Part shown: positions 29,801 to 40,452 of the stretch, in pieces | Layout of the letters: each line of letters opens with the position of its first letter | How positions within the stretch are numbered: the first letter of the stretch is position 1 | Assembly (NCBI GenBank): GCA_905221605.1 | Contig: CAJNDS010002764.1 | Coordinates: forward strand, 1-64,000 | Source of the DNA: Symbiodinium natans | Lineage: Eukaryota > Sar > Dinophyceae > Suessiales > Symbiodiniaceae | Direction: 5' to 3' | DNA: 64,000 nt | The notes under the pieces: model-generated | The model's input: only the letters and a program-made list of their open reading frames with translations | The model's database searches: none | Told to the model about the DNA's origin: nothing | Position numbers and translations under genes: made by a program

Positions 29801-30129
29801 CTGGAGTACAGCTTCGGGTGTAGGGCTTAGGGTTGGGTTTAGGGTTTGGGGATTTAGGGTTATAGGGCTGTAAAAGGTTTCATCATTCATATCCTTTTTC
29901 ATGGGATTCCGTGTACCTGAACTTAGAGCAACCTACGGCGTGTCAAGCGGTCCCAATTTCGTGGTAGATTGAAGGCCTCCTGCTGGCACTGACCCCAACC
30001 AAAAAACCCTAGAGCAACTCTGAGGGAACCCCTCATCCCCCTTGAGCCCCAAACAGCAAACCATGCCAAGAACCGACTGCAATCCTCTGGCCAGGAGTCT
30101 TGCCATCGACAGTCACAGAGGAACTTGAA

Positions 30130-30390
30130 CTAGCATGAATGAATAACGTCCTGGTCCAGCCAGGCCACGAAGAAGAAGACAAAGTCTGGGCTAAGCAAAA
30201 CCTTGCGCAATTTTGAAGGTGCTTCAAGGAGGCTCAGTGCACGATTCGCAAGTGCTTCAGGGAAGTTCACTGGTACCCTCCCCCTCGCCAGCAGGCGGGA
30301 GGGGGCGGTGATTTCTTTAGGGCTCATGCGCGGTTGTTCTACACGACAGTCCCCCATGTAGGTGCCTTCTTTACTGGGATTCCTTATGAC
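30130..30390 (-). CDS. Possible exon of a hypothetical gene
   Basis: The frame reads SKEGTYMGDCRVEQPRMSPK, EITAPSRLLARGRVPVNFPE, ALANRALSLLEAPSKLRKVL and LSPDFVFFFVAWLDQDVIHS to a stop. An overlapping frame continues SSSSSVTVDGKTPGQRIAVG for another 30 residues, so a frame change or short intron near 30150 is possible. Hydrophobic FVFFFVAWL may be membrane or core. Confidence 0.45.
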   Translation of the reverse strand, partial: VIRNPSKEGTYMGDCRVEQPRMSPKEITAPSRLLARGRVPVNFPEALANRALSLLEAPSKLRKVLLSPDFVFFFVAWLDQDVIHSC

Positions 30391-30639
30391 AGGGCCCACC
30401 CCCCCCCGCCAGAACCCCAAACGAAACCCTAAACTCCAAACTTCAATAAGCCCCATGTCACGAGGCCCAGACTTGTTCCAGATCCTGCAAAGCTCCGTGC
30501 TGGTAGCGAATTAAAACCTCCCAGCAGGAAATAGGACTAGAGCATTGTATAATATAGCATTAGTATTAGTATTCGCATTACTACTACTATTAATATTGCT
30601 ATTCCTATTCCTATTCCCATTATTACCGTTACAATTACA

Positions 30640-31020
30640 ATTTGCCATTTACTATTTACTATTTACTATTTACTACTTACGACTTACTACTTACTACTTA
30701 CTACTTACTACTTACTATTTACTATTTACTATTTACTATTTACTATTTGCTATTTACTATTTACTATTTACTAATTACTAATTTACTTTTTACTATTTAC
30801 TATTGACTATTTACTATATACTATTTACTATTTACTATGTACTATGTACTATTTACTATTTACTATTTACTATTTACTATTTACTATTTACTATTTACTA
30901 TTTACTATTTACTATTTACTATTTACTATTTACTATTTACTATTTACTATTTGCTATTTACTACTTACCATTACATTTGCTATTTACTATTTACACTATT
31001 ACTATTACTATTTACTGCTA
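30640..31020 (+). repeat. TTTACTA heptamer array
   Basis: About 50 units of the 7-mer TTTACTA with few variants. The unit length equals that of the telomere-like repeat and shares TTTA. Apparent ORFs here are repeat artefacts. Confidence 0.95.
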
Positions 31021-31239
31021 GTAGTACTATTACTCTTTGTATTTGTGTTTTTATTTCTATTGCTATTGCTACGATTACTATTACTAACTCTGTCAGTGGA
31101 CTGGCACCAGAATTGCGCACCCTGCGCATTGAAAAGTGAACCCATGATCTCCGTAAACCGTACTTCTTCGAAGCGATGCCTCACGTTGGGCCCAAAATGT
31201 CGGCGACAACTCGCACTTCTTACATGGTGCTGAACTTTT

Positions 31240-31440
31240 GGGCGGACCCCATGCTGCAAGAAGAACGATTTGTGGCCGATGTCTCCGGGCTCAAAGCAAG
31301 TCCCCCGTGCTGAGAAATACCGGTGCTGAAAATTACGATTTGTTGCCGGTGGCTTGGGCTCAAGTGAAACCCTGGTACTGTGTGTTAGGCTCAAAACGCA
31401 GTCCTGGTACGAAGCAGTACAGGCGGCACTGAAAGTCAAA
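31240..31440 (+). repeat. Minisatellite with ACGATTTGTTGCCGG, outlier copies
   Basis: Three diverged units related to the array at 33735-34225. Confidence 0.75.
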
Positions 31441-31959
31441 ACCACCCATACCCAACACATCTAAACCCCAATGAACGCACCGGTTCAAGCGAAGGCGAAG
31501 AAAACATTACCAAATCCGAGTTCCCAATGAACGCTGTGGGCGGAGTGCCTTTTAGACAGCACCAAAGCACGGTACAAACTCAATTTCCCGAAGGAACGCT
31601 AGGGTCAACCTGGTCCTGGCAAAGCAGCTGAAATCCAGTGTTCGTTTGGAATCCCCAATGAACGCAAGGTGATTACAACAATTCGCTTGCCATCTTCGGC
31701 ATACAGCACCACCAGGCTGTGCGTCCCTACATGTGTCGCACCCCTTGGTTTCATGCGTATGCTACGGGCTCGTCTTCAAGAGAGGTGCCAGCACTAGCTG
31801 TGCACAGGGGGTTGAGAAGCATTACAACAGCGGTTGCAAGCGGTGCTTGAACAACCAAACTGCAAGGCCACAATTGGTTTTTGTGTGTTTTTGTAAGGCT
31901 TTCAACATCATATGTTTGGGCGTGTTGGAGCCTGCCTGATACGTTGTTTTTAACATCTC

Positions 31960-32245
31960 AAAGTTCCCAAGTGACCGCATCTCGGGGTGCCTTGTTGGAG
32001 CCGATTTGGGATTCATGACGTTTAGGGTCATCTCCGAGTGACCGTGCCTTTGGGGGGGGATCTTTGTGGAGCCTTTCTGAAGCCTCCGTGGGATCCTTTT
32101 GGAGCCTCCGTGAAGCGTTGTTTGGATTCTGAAAGCCTTTTGGGGAGCCTTGTTGGAGCCGATTTGGGCTTGGGTTTTAGGGTGAATATAAGTTCCCAAG
32201 TGACCGTGCCTTTGGGGGGAATCTTTTTGGAGCTTGGGAAGTTTG
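31960..32245 (+). repeat. Direct repeats with GAGCCTCCGTG and AAGTGACCGTGCC
   Basis: TTCCCAAGTGACCG and TTGTTGGAGCCGATTTGGG each recur about 170 bases apart, indicating a diverged tandem duplication. Confidence 0.7.
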
Positions 32246-32719
32246 GACAACCCCAGACGAACGACGGCACCGTTGCGGCAATGACCGAACACACCTAGAT
32301 GCAGGTACAGGGTAGTCATCTTCCACGCCCCTGGCTAACCGAGCGCACCGAGGCGCACGTACCGAGCGTTCTATCTTCGAAGCCCCGGGTGGTTGTGAGT
32401 AGACCGAACTGCACGTACTGAGGTTTTCTGGCGCAGGTAGATCGATATACTTGTTGCTCCGTGTGACCGATGCCCCGATTACCGGAGATGCGTTTTGAAG
32501 GCATACGCCCATTTTGGGGTCCGCCTGGCCCTTCCACGATACATATCCATGATGCCTGAACAAACAGACCTGTCTGGCAAAGGTCTTTTAGAGTATATAA
32601 GGAGTGCGTAAGGCGCGCGTAAGGCGCGCGTAAGCTGCGCGTAAGCTGCAGCGGTCTCCGTAAACCAAGGCAAGCACAGCCGCATTGGTATTTAGAGCTT
32701 AGAGGAAAGCTTGAATCGT

Positions 32720-33630
32720 TGTGTTCTGTTCCAGTGCGCCAGCCGACGAATTCTCCCGCGTTTGTCAAGATAGCTGAGTCCCTTGTGCTATGATGGAAGT
32801 ATCGTTCTCTCGCGTTTCTCATGAGAACTGCGTCAGTTGTGCCAAACTTACGCAGTGCGCTGGCCCTTTTTTCAGGACAGTTGAATCCATTGTGTCTTGA
32901 ACTCCTTGATCCAGCACGTTCTCCCACGTGCGTCCTGATAGCTGAGTCGCCTGTGCTATGCATTAGGACTTTGCTCGACCGAGCGAGTTCTCCCGCTTGC
33001 TATGATAGCTGAGTCGATTGAGCCATATTAGAGAATTTCGCTCGACCCAGTGTGTTCTCCCGCGCTTGTCAAGCTAACTGATGAGTCGTTCGTGCTATGA
33101 ATCAAGGTTCTGCTCGACACATCGTGTTCTCCTATGGTTGCCATGATAGCTGAGTCGCCTGTGCTATATGTTCAGCTGAATCGCTTGTGACATATATTAG
33201 CGGACTCTGCTCGACCAGCGTATTCTCCCGCATTTGTCAGGATAGCTGTTTCCCTTGTACTATGACTGAAGATTCTGTTTGACCCAGAGTGTTCTCCCGT
33301 GATCGTCATGAAAGCTGAGGCGCCCGTCTATACATTGGGACTTTGCTCGATCCAGAGAGTTCTCCTGCGTTTGTGATGATATCTGAGTCGCTTGTGCATT
33401 TTAGAAGATTCTGCTCGATCCGACGCATTCGACGCATTCTCTCGCGTTTGTCAAGATAGCTGAGTCCCTTGTGCTATGATTGAAGATTCTGCTTGACCCA
33501 GCGCATTCTCCCGCGTCTGTCATGATAGCTGAGTCACCTGTCCTACGTGTTAGGGCCCTGCTCGATCCAGTGCGTTCTCTCGCGTTTCTCATGATAACTG
33601 CGTCACGTGTGCCATATTTGCGCAGCGTGC
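32720..33630 (+). repeat. ~76 bp satellite, about 11 units
   Basis: Each unit has GATAGCTGAGTC, CTTGTGCTATG, TCTGCTCGA-CC and TTCTCCCGCG. Units are diverged and vary in length. Confidence 0.85.
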
Positions 33631-33734
33631 TACGTTACAAACCCGCTTACCCCCAATGAACGCTGGACGGTAACGCCTTCCATGTTTTTTTCTCCCCAAT
33701 GATTTGCATCAAAAACAATGACCGGTTTAGACTT

Positions 33735-34225
33735 CCACGGTTCACAGTACGATTTGTTGCCGACGTCGGCGTCTTGCGCTCGAAAAAGGGCCACGCTGAT
33801 AAGACGTGCGGTTTGTTGCTGGCACATTGGGCTCGACGCGACGTCCAGTGTTGAGAAATGGCGTCTTGTGCTCAAAGCGGGCCCCGGCATTAAGAAGTAC
33901 GATCTGTTGCTAGCATCTTGGGCTGAAAGTCAAAACACACAAAGAAGTACGATTTGTTGCTGGTGTCTTGTGCTCAAAGCGTGCCCGGGCATTGAAGCAC
34001 GATCTATTGCTAGCGTCTTGGGCTGAAAGTGAAACCCGATACTAAGAAATACGATTTGTTGCCAGCGTCTTGTGCTCAAAACGGGCCCCGGCATTAAGAA
34101 GTACGATCTGTTGCTAGCGTCTTGGGCTGAAAGCGAAACCCGATACTAAGAAGTACGATTTGTTGCCTGTGTCTTGTGCTCAAAGCGGGCCCCGGCAATC
34201 AGAAGTACGATTCGTTGCCGGCTCA
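33735..34225 (+). repeat. ~57 bp minisatellite, about 8 units
   Basis: Units contain AAGTACGATTTGTTGC, GTCTTGTGCTCAAAGCG and GCCCCGGCATTAAG, alternating two subtypes (GGCTGAAAG and TGCTCAAAG). Confidence 0.85.
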
Positions 34226-34509
34226 AAGTAACGCACCCCCAATCTGCCCCAGACCTTATTTTGGCTGAAAACCCTCAAGAGCTGCTGAGGAAAGAGCCTG
34301 AACCCTTAAAGCCGGAGGCGCTCGAGATCTCTGCTCTGCCAATGCAAAAGGGTGGCATATTGAGCAATCCAGAGCCCAATTCAATCCACCAATTGACCGT
34401 TGGAGTTGGAGACACAGGTTTAGGCGCCTGGATCCTGTGCGAGGTTCGAGTGCTTTGCAGCACTCCTAGGCGGCGGGATCGATGCCAACTGCTGGGATCA
34501 GGAAAGGTC

Positions 34510-34995
34510 TCAACGGCCATGCTTGCACATGATCTTGCCCACCCATTTAGAATCGGCATCTGCGGCCGGGACCCCATCTGTGCGTGAATTCGGGAAGCCA
34601 GCCTGGACCAAGTCGATCAAAACATCTGTGCGCACGGCATGTGGCACACGGATTGTCAAACGCAAACGCCCAAAACTAAACCTGCGAACCCCAAGCTCGC
34701 ACACGCCCTGACTCCCACTTCACTGGAAGAGTCCAAGCTCGGCTCCTGCTCAGCGGAGCGATTGGAAGAAGCGCTGGAGCCAGGCTCGAGATGTTGCGGC
34801 CTTTTTGGGGCCAATGTGGGCGCAAGTTGGGTGCACCGTGCAAGTTGCGTCAGCGCCTGGAAGCACCCGCATTCCTGGCAATTCCCACCGACTCAATGAG
34901 CACACAAAACGAGCCGGGAAGTGGTGCGCAAGACATGTCTGTGAGGCGGTCGCGGTGGCCTGCCTGGAGGCGGCCTGCCTCGCGCGAGCGTTTGC
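34510..34995 (-). CDS. Two adjacent exon candidates of a hypothetical gene
   Basis: Segment 34510-34707 follows GGGAGTCAG and reads GVCELGVRRFSFGRLRLTIR, VPHAVRTDVLIDLVQAGFPN and SRTDGVPAADADSKWVGKIM then a stop. Segment 34750-34995 follows CTCTTTTCAG and reads ANARARQAASRQATATASQT, later HIGPKKAATSRAWLQRFFQS then TGA. The first is strongly protein-like; the second less so. How they join is unresolved: the upstream segment has AG|GC donors in other phases. No family recognised. Confidence 0.45.
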
Positions 34996-35189
34996 CTGAA
35001 AAGAGGCGCACATGAGGATACCATGGGGATCAAAACATGCACACAACATCACAAAGCATTCATGTTTGCAAAGCCGGACCATGCCTCCACAGCAAGCGCA
35101 ACAAGGCTACCCTCAGTTCAGAACTCAGGCAGACTCAGCAAGTGCAAGGCTGAGGTAACAGCAGGGAAGAAATTAATTACAGGTATCCC

Positions 35190-35345
35190 TTACGAGCGAA
35201 GACTTCGCACAAGCGTGCCACGCCGTCCTGGTGAATCCGTTTCTAGGCCGTGTCGGGCTTGTGGCATCGCAATCTGGCTTTTTGCCGTGGAGGACTCTCC
35301 ATGCGCCGTGCTTATCAAAAACCTGCAGCAACCAACTGATAGAGC
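35190..35345 (-). CDS. Possible terminal exon
   Basis: After TTATGAG the frame reads ALSVGCCRFLISTAHGESST, AKSQIAMPQARHGLETDSPG and RRGTLVRSLRS then TAA. The 5' side on the sense strand is telomere-like repeat. The plus strand is also open, so the strand is a judgement. Confidence 0.4.
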   Translation of the reverse strand, partial: ALSVGCCRFLISTAHGESSTAKSQIAMPQARHGLETDSPGRRGTLVRSLRS

Positions 35346-35426
35346 CTCATAATCAGGGTCCCTTCAGCCTAAACCCTAAACCCCAAACCCTAACCTAAAC
35401 CCTGTACACCTACATGTGAATACTCC

Positions 35427-35471
35427 TCAGGCCGCTGCTTGCTCGGCCGGGGCCCCACATGCAAGGGCCAC
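35427..35471 (-). CDS. Short terminal exon candidate
   Basis: Between two telomere-like arrays. After CGCCGAAG the frame reads VALACGAPAEQAAA then TGA, phase 0. Very short; supported mainly by being a non-repeat island with an acceptor. Confidence 0.35.
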   Translation of the reverse strand: MALACGAPAEQAAA

Positions 35472-35479
35472 CTTCGGCG

Positions 35480-35575
35480 TTAGGGGTTTAGGGTTTAGGG
35501 TTTGGGGTTTAGGGTTCAGGGTTTGGGGTTTAGGGTTTGGGATTTAGGGCTTCGGGTGTAGCGGTCTAGGGATGG
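35480..35575 (+). repeat. TTTAGGG array
   Basis: About 12 units with TTTGGGG and TTCAGGG variants. Confidence 0.9.
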
Positions 35576-35785
35576 TGCGAGGCGCTGAGTTTACTTTCTC
35601 GGCTAGGCCCTCAGGGCTCTTAGTTGTAGGGCTGTCGGGGCCAAAAAGCCATACTGTGTAAGAGTCGTTAGCTGCTTCGAGCCTAAACCTAAACCCTAAA
35701 CCCTAATCCCCAAACCCTAAACCCCCCAAACCCTAAACCCTAAACCCCAAAACCTAAACCCTATACTTCAAATCCATCCAGAGGC

Positions 35786-35845
35786 CTTGGCAGCCGCCGT
35801 GCCGACCTCCTCGGCGCGCTGCGCGGCGCCGTCAACAAGCCAATC
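35786..35845 (-). CDS. 60 bp internal exon between telomere-like arrays
   Basis: Acceptor TTGGGGTCAG before GAT, donor AAG before GCCTCT, phase 0 at both ends. Reads DWLVDGAAQRAEEVGTAAAK. The next island downstream in sense (35560-35690) has two open frames (LEAANDSYTVWLFGPDSPTT or LTTLTQYGFLAPTALQLRAL), so the following join is unresolved. Confidence 0.5.
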
Positions 35846-35864
35846 CTGACCCCAAGAGGAAGGA

Positions 35865-36470
35865 TTTAGGGTTTAGGGTTTAGGGTTTAGGGTTCAGGGT
35901 TTAGGGTTTAGGGTTTAGGGTTTAGGGTTTAGGGTTTAGGGTTTAGGGTTTAGGGTTTAGGGTTTACGGCTCAGGGCTTAGGGCTAGTGCTTAGGGCTTA
36001 GGGCTTGGGGCTTGGGGCTTCGGGCTTCGGGCTTCGGGTGTCGGGATTCGGGCTTCGGGCTTGGGGTTTGGGGCTTGGGGCTTCAGGGCTTAGGGCTTAA
36101 GGCTTAGGGCGTAGGGCTTGGCTTAGGGCTTAGGGCTTAGGGCTTAGGGCTTAGGGCTTAGGGCTTAGGGCTTAGGGCCTAGGGCCTAGGGCTTAGGGCT
36201 TAGGGCTTTAAGGCTTAGGGCTTAGGGCTTAGGGCTCTCAGGGCTTTGTGGGGCTTAGGGCCCAGGGCTTTGTGGAGCTTAAGGCTTATGGCTTAGGGCT
36301 TAGGGCTTAAGGCTTGGGGCTTAGGGCTTAGGGCGTAGGGCTTAGGGCTTAGGGCTTCGGGCTTCGGGCTTCGGGCTTCGGGCTTAGGGCTTAGGGCTTA
36401 GGGCTTCGGGTTTAAGCCTTAGGGCTTAGGGCTTTGTGGGGTTTAGGGTTCAGGGCTAGGGTCTTGTATT
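35865..36470 (+). repeat. TTTAGGG array grading into GGGCTTA variants
   Basis: Near-perfect TTTAGGG to about 35965, then about 60 units of the GCTTAGG/GCTTCGG/GCTTGGG variant to 36450. The variant block suggests local homogenisation of a mutated unit. Confidence 0.95.
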
Positions 36471-36472
36471 CT

Positions 36473-37984
36473 TCATCCGGATTTGCGTGGCGCAACGCAG
36501 CGGGCGATAATGCGGCGCAAAAGCTGGACAGCCCGGTCCGACTGAAACAGAAGCACCAAACAAGTTCAGGCTTCAAGGTTTGAGGAGTCTAAAAGAAATC
36601 GGCTTAGGGTTCACAGGGTTTGTAGAGTTTAGAGAATGCCAAACTCCTTCCAACCGAAAGCCTATACTCCCCTGGAGCTTAAAGACCCTTCCCTAATCCC
36701 TATACTCGTACAGCATAGCTGCAAGGTATGTGGACCGTACGTTCCGTTGAGCCCACCAGGGCAGGACTCATTGGAGAGCATCTTATCCTGTGTGCGACTG
36801 CGCAAAATTCTAAGTTTCAACCATCGCCAAAACGAAAACTCTGTCCATGACCAGGGATCAACAAAAAAGTCAGCCCGAAATATAACATCCAAGGACTGTT
36901 CAGAGTTTGGATCAGGTTTTGCACAAAGAACCCGACACCTACCTTTTCGTAGGCTGCCTGTTTTTCAACACCTCGTCAGTCCTTAGGGGAAATAAAACCC
37001 TCCAAATCCAAGCGACACGCCTGCCTAAACCCTAAACCTTGAACAGGAATCCTAAACCAAACCTTAGGCCTCATCCCTAAACCCTAAACCCTAAACCCTA
37101 AACCCTAAACCCTAAACCCCAATCCCTAAACCCTAAACCAGCATACCCCCCGCCATTCCCGCAGAGCCTCAACGGTGCACCCGACCCCCTCGGCGATCTG
37201 CTCTGCAGCTGCCTGTGAAGAGCTGGATGGGGTGTAGGGTTTAGGGTTTAGGGTTTAGGGTTTAGGGTTTAGGGTTTAGGGTTTAGGGCTTAGGGTTTAG
37301 GGTTTAGGGTTTAGGGTTTAGGGTTTAGGGTTTAGGGTTTAGGGTTTAGGGTTTTTAGGGTTTAGGGTTTAGGGGTTTAGGGTTTAGGGTTTAGGGTTTA
37401 GGGTTTAGGGTTTAGGGTTTAGGGTTTAGGGTTTAGGGTTTAGGGTTTAGGGTTTAGGGTTTAGGGTTTAGGGTTTAGGGTTTAGGGTTTAGGGTTTAGG
37501 GTTTAGGGTTTAGGGTTTAGGGTTTAGGGTTTAGGGTTTAGGGTTTAGGTTTAGGGTTTGGGGTTTGAGGTTTGGGGTTTGGGGTCTAGGGTTTAGGGTT
37601 TAGGGTTTGGGTTCAGGGCTTTTAGGGCTCAGGGCTCCTGGGTCACCCTACCATGGGCACTGCAAGCCTGAGGCCACGAAAAGCCACGCCTTTAGATCCG
37701 GAACTAAACCTGAACTCCGAACCCCTACATAAAACTCTGAACCCGGAACCCCGCAAACCCACAAGCCCCAAAGCTCAAAATCCCCCACGCCTATGAACCT
37801 ATAAACCCGAAAACCCGGGCCTAAACCCTCAACCCCAAACCCTAAACCCTGAATCCTAAACCCTGCAACCGCCTTGTCCGCGCCAGCAGCAGTTGCTGCC
37901 TTCAGGGCACAGCGCTTGGCGGAGGCGTCCGACGGCTGCTTGCCCTTGCACGAAGAAGGCAGGGGCTTCGTATGCACAAGAATG
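36473..37984 (-). CDS. Three-exon 3' end of a gene whose introns are largely telomere-like arrays
   Basis: Exon 37873-37984 (after CTACCCCAG, phase 2) reads ILVHTKPLPSSCKGKQPSDA and SAKRCALKAATAAGADK, ending AAG before GCGGTT. Exon 37168-37212 (after CTCTTCACAG) reads AAAEQIAEGVGCTVE before GCTCTG. Exon 36473-36541 (after TCTGTTTCAG) reads SDRAVQLLRRIIARCVAPRK and SG then TGA. Internal joins are phase 0 with GC donors. The intron of about 660 bp includes the 37235-37620 array, and the 626 bp intron includes the 37075-37140 array. The product is an Ala/Arg-rich helix of unknown role. The upstream part is not identified. Confidence 0.5.
36636..36986. other. Open region inside the candidate intron
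   Basis: Both strands have a frame of 75-115 codons (minus DVIFRADFFVDPWSWTEFSF; plus MPNSFQPKAYTPLELKDPSL). Neither can be preferred. It could be a separate exon of the surrounding gene. Confidence 0.3.
37020..37140 (-). repeat. CCCTAAA array
   Basis: About 14 units, with the opposite strand orientation to the neighbouring 37235-37620 array. Confidence 0.9.
37235..37625 (+). repeat. Longest TTTAGGG array in the window
   Basis: About 55 units, nearly perfect from 37236 to 37555, then TTTGGGG variants. Confidence 0.97.
37626..37870. other. Non-repeat island and CCCTAAA-like sequence
   Basis: Minus 37648-37700 reads KAWLFVASGLQCPW in line with neighbouring exons but has no clear donor or acceptor. 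The remainder is degenerate CCCTAAACCC. Confidence 0.3.
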
Positions 37985-38491
37985 CTGGGGTAGAGGTTGA
38001 GGGTTTTGGGTTTAGTTGGGGTTTGGGATTTAAGGGTTTTGTGTTTAGGGCTTAGGAGGGTTTATGGTAGTAGGTATGGTAGTAAGCCAGAGCCTTAGAG
38101 AACGGTTAATACCAAACAGGGGGCGGGTTTACGGGACCCCTAAAGAGGCCAGAAATGACTATTTGCAACTTGGATGTCTAGGCCCGATTTCATCCGGCAC
38201 CTCAGCCCTGAACCGCAAGCCCACCCTCTCGGCAGCCAATTCCTGCAAAATGGTGTAGGATTTGAGAGGTGACGGGTTAACCAGAAAACCCTAAACCCTG
38301 AGGCAACTTGGAGGGGTTTACGCTTACCTGTAGCTCCAAGACCTGACAAACTCGGGCGCTACAGCCTATACAGGCACGGCTGAGGCTTGGGGCATTTGCC
38401 CTCCCCAAGATATGTTGACAAGTCACAGTGGTGGCTTCCCCTGTCTAAGGCCAGCCCAAGAAGACTACGCTGTGGCCTACCTCCCGAAACC

Positions 38492-38964
38492 TCAAAAAGC
38501 TCCTGATCCTTGAGTGCTAGTTGAACCCTCCCTTAGCCCACCAAGCACGTTGGCTCCCTTGGGCCCTGACAGCCACTGACAATCCCGGCCCTGAAGACGA
38601 TTGCAGGGACCTCGACGGTTGCAAGATGTTGCAAGCAGCACGACACTCGGCGTGAGAACTGCTTGGCTCGATGCGAGCTCCCGGGCGTTGACGGGACGAC
38701 AGCCTCCAGCTCCACTGCATACATGCAGCCGTGGCTGAGCCAAGCTAGAAATGATCGTCCATGCACGCAAATCGCTCTGAAGTTTTGCGGCGGACCACTC
38801 CCCGGCCCAAAGGATCCCAAAGGAATGTCCCGAGCGGGCCAGGGGAAGTAGATGCCGGCTTTGGAAAGAATCATACTTGCTGGCGGGGTGTTCTTGAATA
38901 GTAAGCTTGCGCGGTGGCTTGCACGGCTCAACAGGCACCGAGGTTGCAGGGGCTGCCAGATTTT
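38492..38964 (-). CDS. Hypothetical protein exon
   Basis: From about TCTGGCAG the frame is open for about 155 codons: PATSVPVEPCKPPRKLTIQE, HPASKYDSFQSRHLLPLARS, GHSFGILWAGEWSAAKLQSD and LRAWTIISSLAQPRLHVCSG, ending STSTQGSGAF and TGA. No ATG at the start, consistent with an internal or terminal exon. A second minus frame is open over the same span, so confidence is moderate. No family recognised. Confidence 0.4.
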
Positions 38965-39140
38965 AAACGGCTAGCTTGCCCGCTCCAAAAACGAACTTCG
39001 GCTGCCTGTTCCACTGTAGCTTTCTTCCGGTCCTTTAGCAACCAATACCCTACTTTTTTTGGCCAAAAAAGGCATCACGCACGACTGCTGCCATGCTCGA
39101 CCTTGATCAGTGCGCAGCCAGTCATAAAGGTTTTGACACG

Positions 39141-39421
39141 TCAACGCTCTCTTTGAGCAGTAGCCTCAGCACTTTCTTTCTGGTGGCGAAGTGGGAGTGA
39201 AAGTGGCACAGCAATGTTTTGCACAGCCCATCGGACTTCCCATCGTTGGCATCGCAAACAATGCTTGAGCTGCCCCTCGGGTTCTGAGACGCATGCCTGC
39301 AAAACTTTCTGCGCTGCTACATGTCGCCGCAGTTGTCTTCAACTTTCAACCCCACAGTTCTCCTCTCCAAGCTGGGGGCATGTGGCAATATCAGGACCCG
39401 GCAGAGAGTGCTAAAGCTTCT
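39141..39421 (-). CDS. Two-exon hypothetical gene fragment
   Basis: The terminal exon 39141-39296 follows AAGTTTTGCAG and reads ACVSEPEGQLKHCLRCQRWE, VRWAVQNIAVPLSLPLRHQK and ESAEATAQRER then TGA. It carries CLRC, half of a possible metal site. An upstream frame to about 39421 reads IPRRSFSTLCRVLILPHAPS and LERRTVGLKVED after GCTCTGCCAG. The donor between them is uncertain (GAA|GACAAC would be a GA donor in phase). Confidence 0.45.
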
Positions 39422-39476
39422 TCTGGGGATCCTGGCAGAGCAGATTTGCTGTAAGAGCGAACTTCGTTGAACCGGT

Positions 39477-39540
39477 TTAGGGGTTAGGGTTTAGGGTTTA
39501 GGGTTTAGGGTTTAGGGTTTAGGGTTTAGGGTTTAGGGCT
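39477..39540 (+). repeat. TTTAGGG array
   Basis: Nine near-perfect units. Confidence 0.95.
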
Positions 39541-40452
39541 ACCTCCGACCATCTGACCTTTCCAATCTGCCATGGACTCCCAACTGCAATCTGAGGGCTT
39601 CCGAAAACGAGGGGGGGAAGCTTCTTTGGGTTCCTTCAAGGGCATTCAAGGGGATTCCATCTATGCAGGGTATAAACGGGGTACCCCTATTTTGGGAAAT
39701 GCCCATCTCGACTGCACACTCAAAACATGCTCAAGCCACACGTGCTTGTAAATTGCTACACCGTAGCCGTCCTGGGGAGTGCGGCGACGTCTCGTCCTGA
39801 AGTGCACCCGTTGGCGCAGTCACATACATCAGATTCTTGGCAAAGCTTGTTTGGGGCAAAAGTTCATCACAACTGTGAAATCAAGTGGCTTACTGCTCCC
39901 ATCAAAGCGGCATGCGCACGGTGTAAGGCTCGCACTAGAGCCTCCACCACTGTGGCCAGTCCCAGTCTGTCCTGGCAGCTTCCACTCGGATAGAATTTTC
40001 AACTTTTTGCACACGTTGCCTCATGTTCAGATCGCAATTGCTGAGGCAAACCAGCCACCCAGGCATGCTTCTAAAGCTTAGCAACGGCATTCAAATGGTC
40101 AGGGCTGCCGGCTGCCGCGGTGGGACCATGAGCACGCGTCCACCTGACCGAGCAGTTGCACGGGCATGCTTTCCGCAGGACCCGCCAGACTCAGTGAAAG
40201 CTCTGTCTTGCCTGGATACACCCCTCCTGGGGGGAAAGAAGCCCTCCATTGCACTTGGAGCACTGAGGGTATTGGCTTGCGAACAAATGCACTGTTGCAG
40301 CAAAGCACGCTACAGTGGATTATCGCTTTGCGGGTATGCATCGTCTCTTCCACGGATATAAGCTGCGGTGTTCCTAATGAGAAACATGAGCGCACATATT
40401 GCCACCGGAATCTTGAGCCTGGCTGAGCACCTTTCACGCTTTCACGTGTAGC

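Noticed and set aside
30545-31233. Tyr/Leu/Thr-rich frames over the heptamer array
   Set aside because: They are translations of TTTACTA repeats. A 7 bp unit cycles through frames without stops in that composition.
32720-33630. CRISPR-like array (regular repeats about 76 bp)
   Set aside because: Units are diverged along their full length with no unique spacers between constant repeats, in a eukaryotic context. It is a satellite.
37235-37625. True chromosome end
   Set aside because: The array is long but interior. Unique exon-like sequence and arrays of both orientations lie on each side, so it is interstitial.
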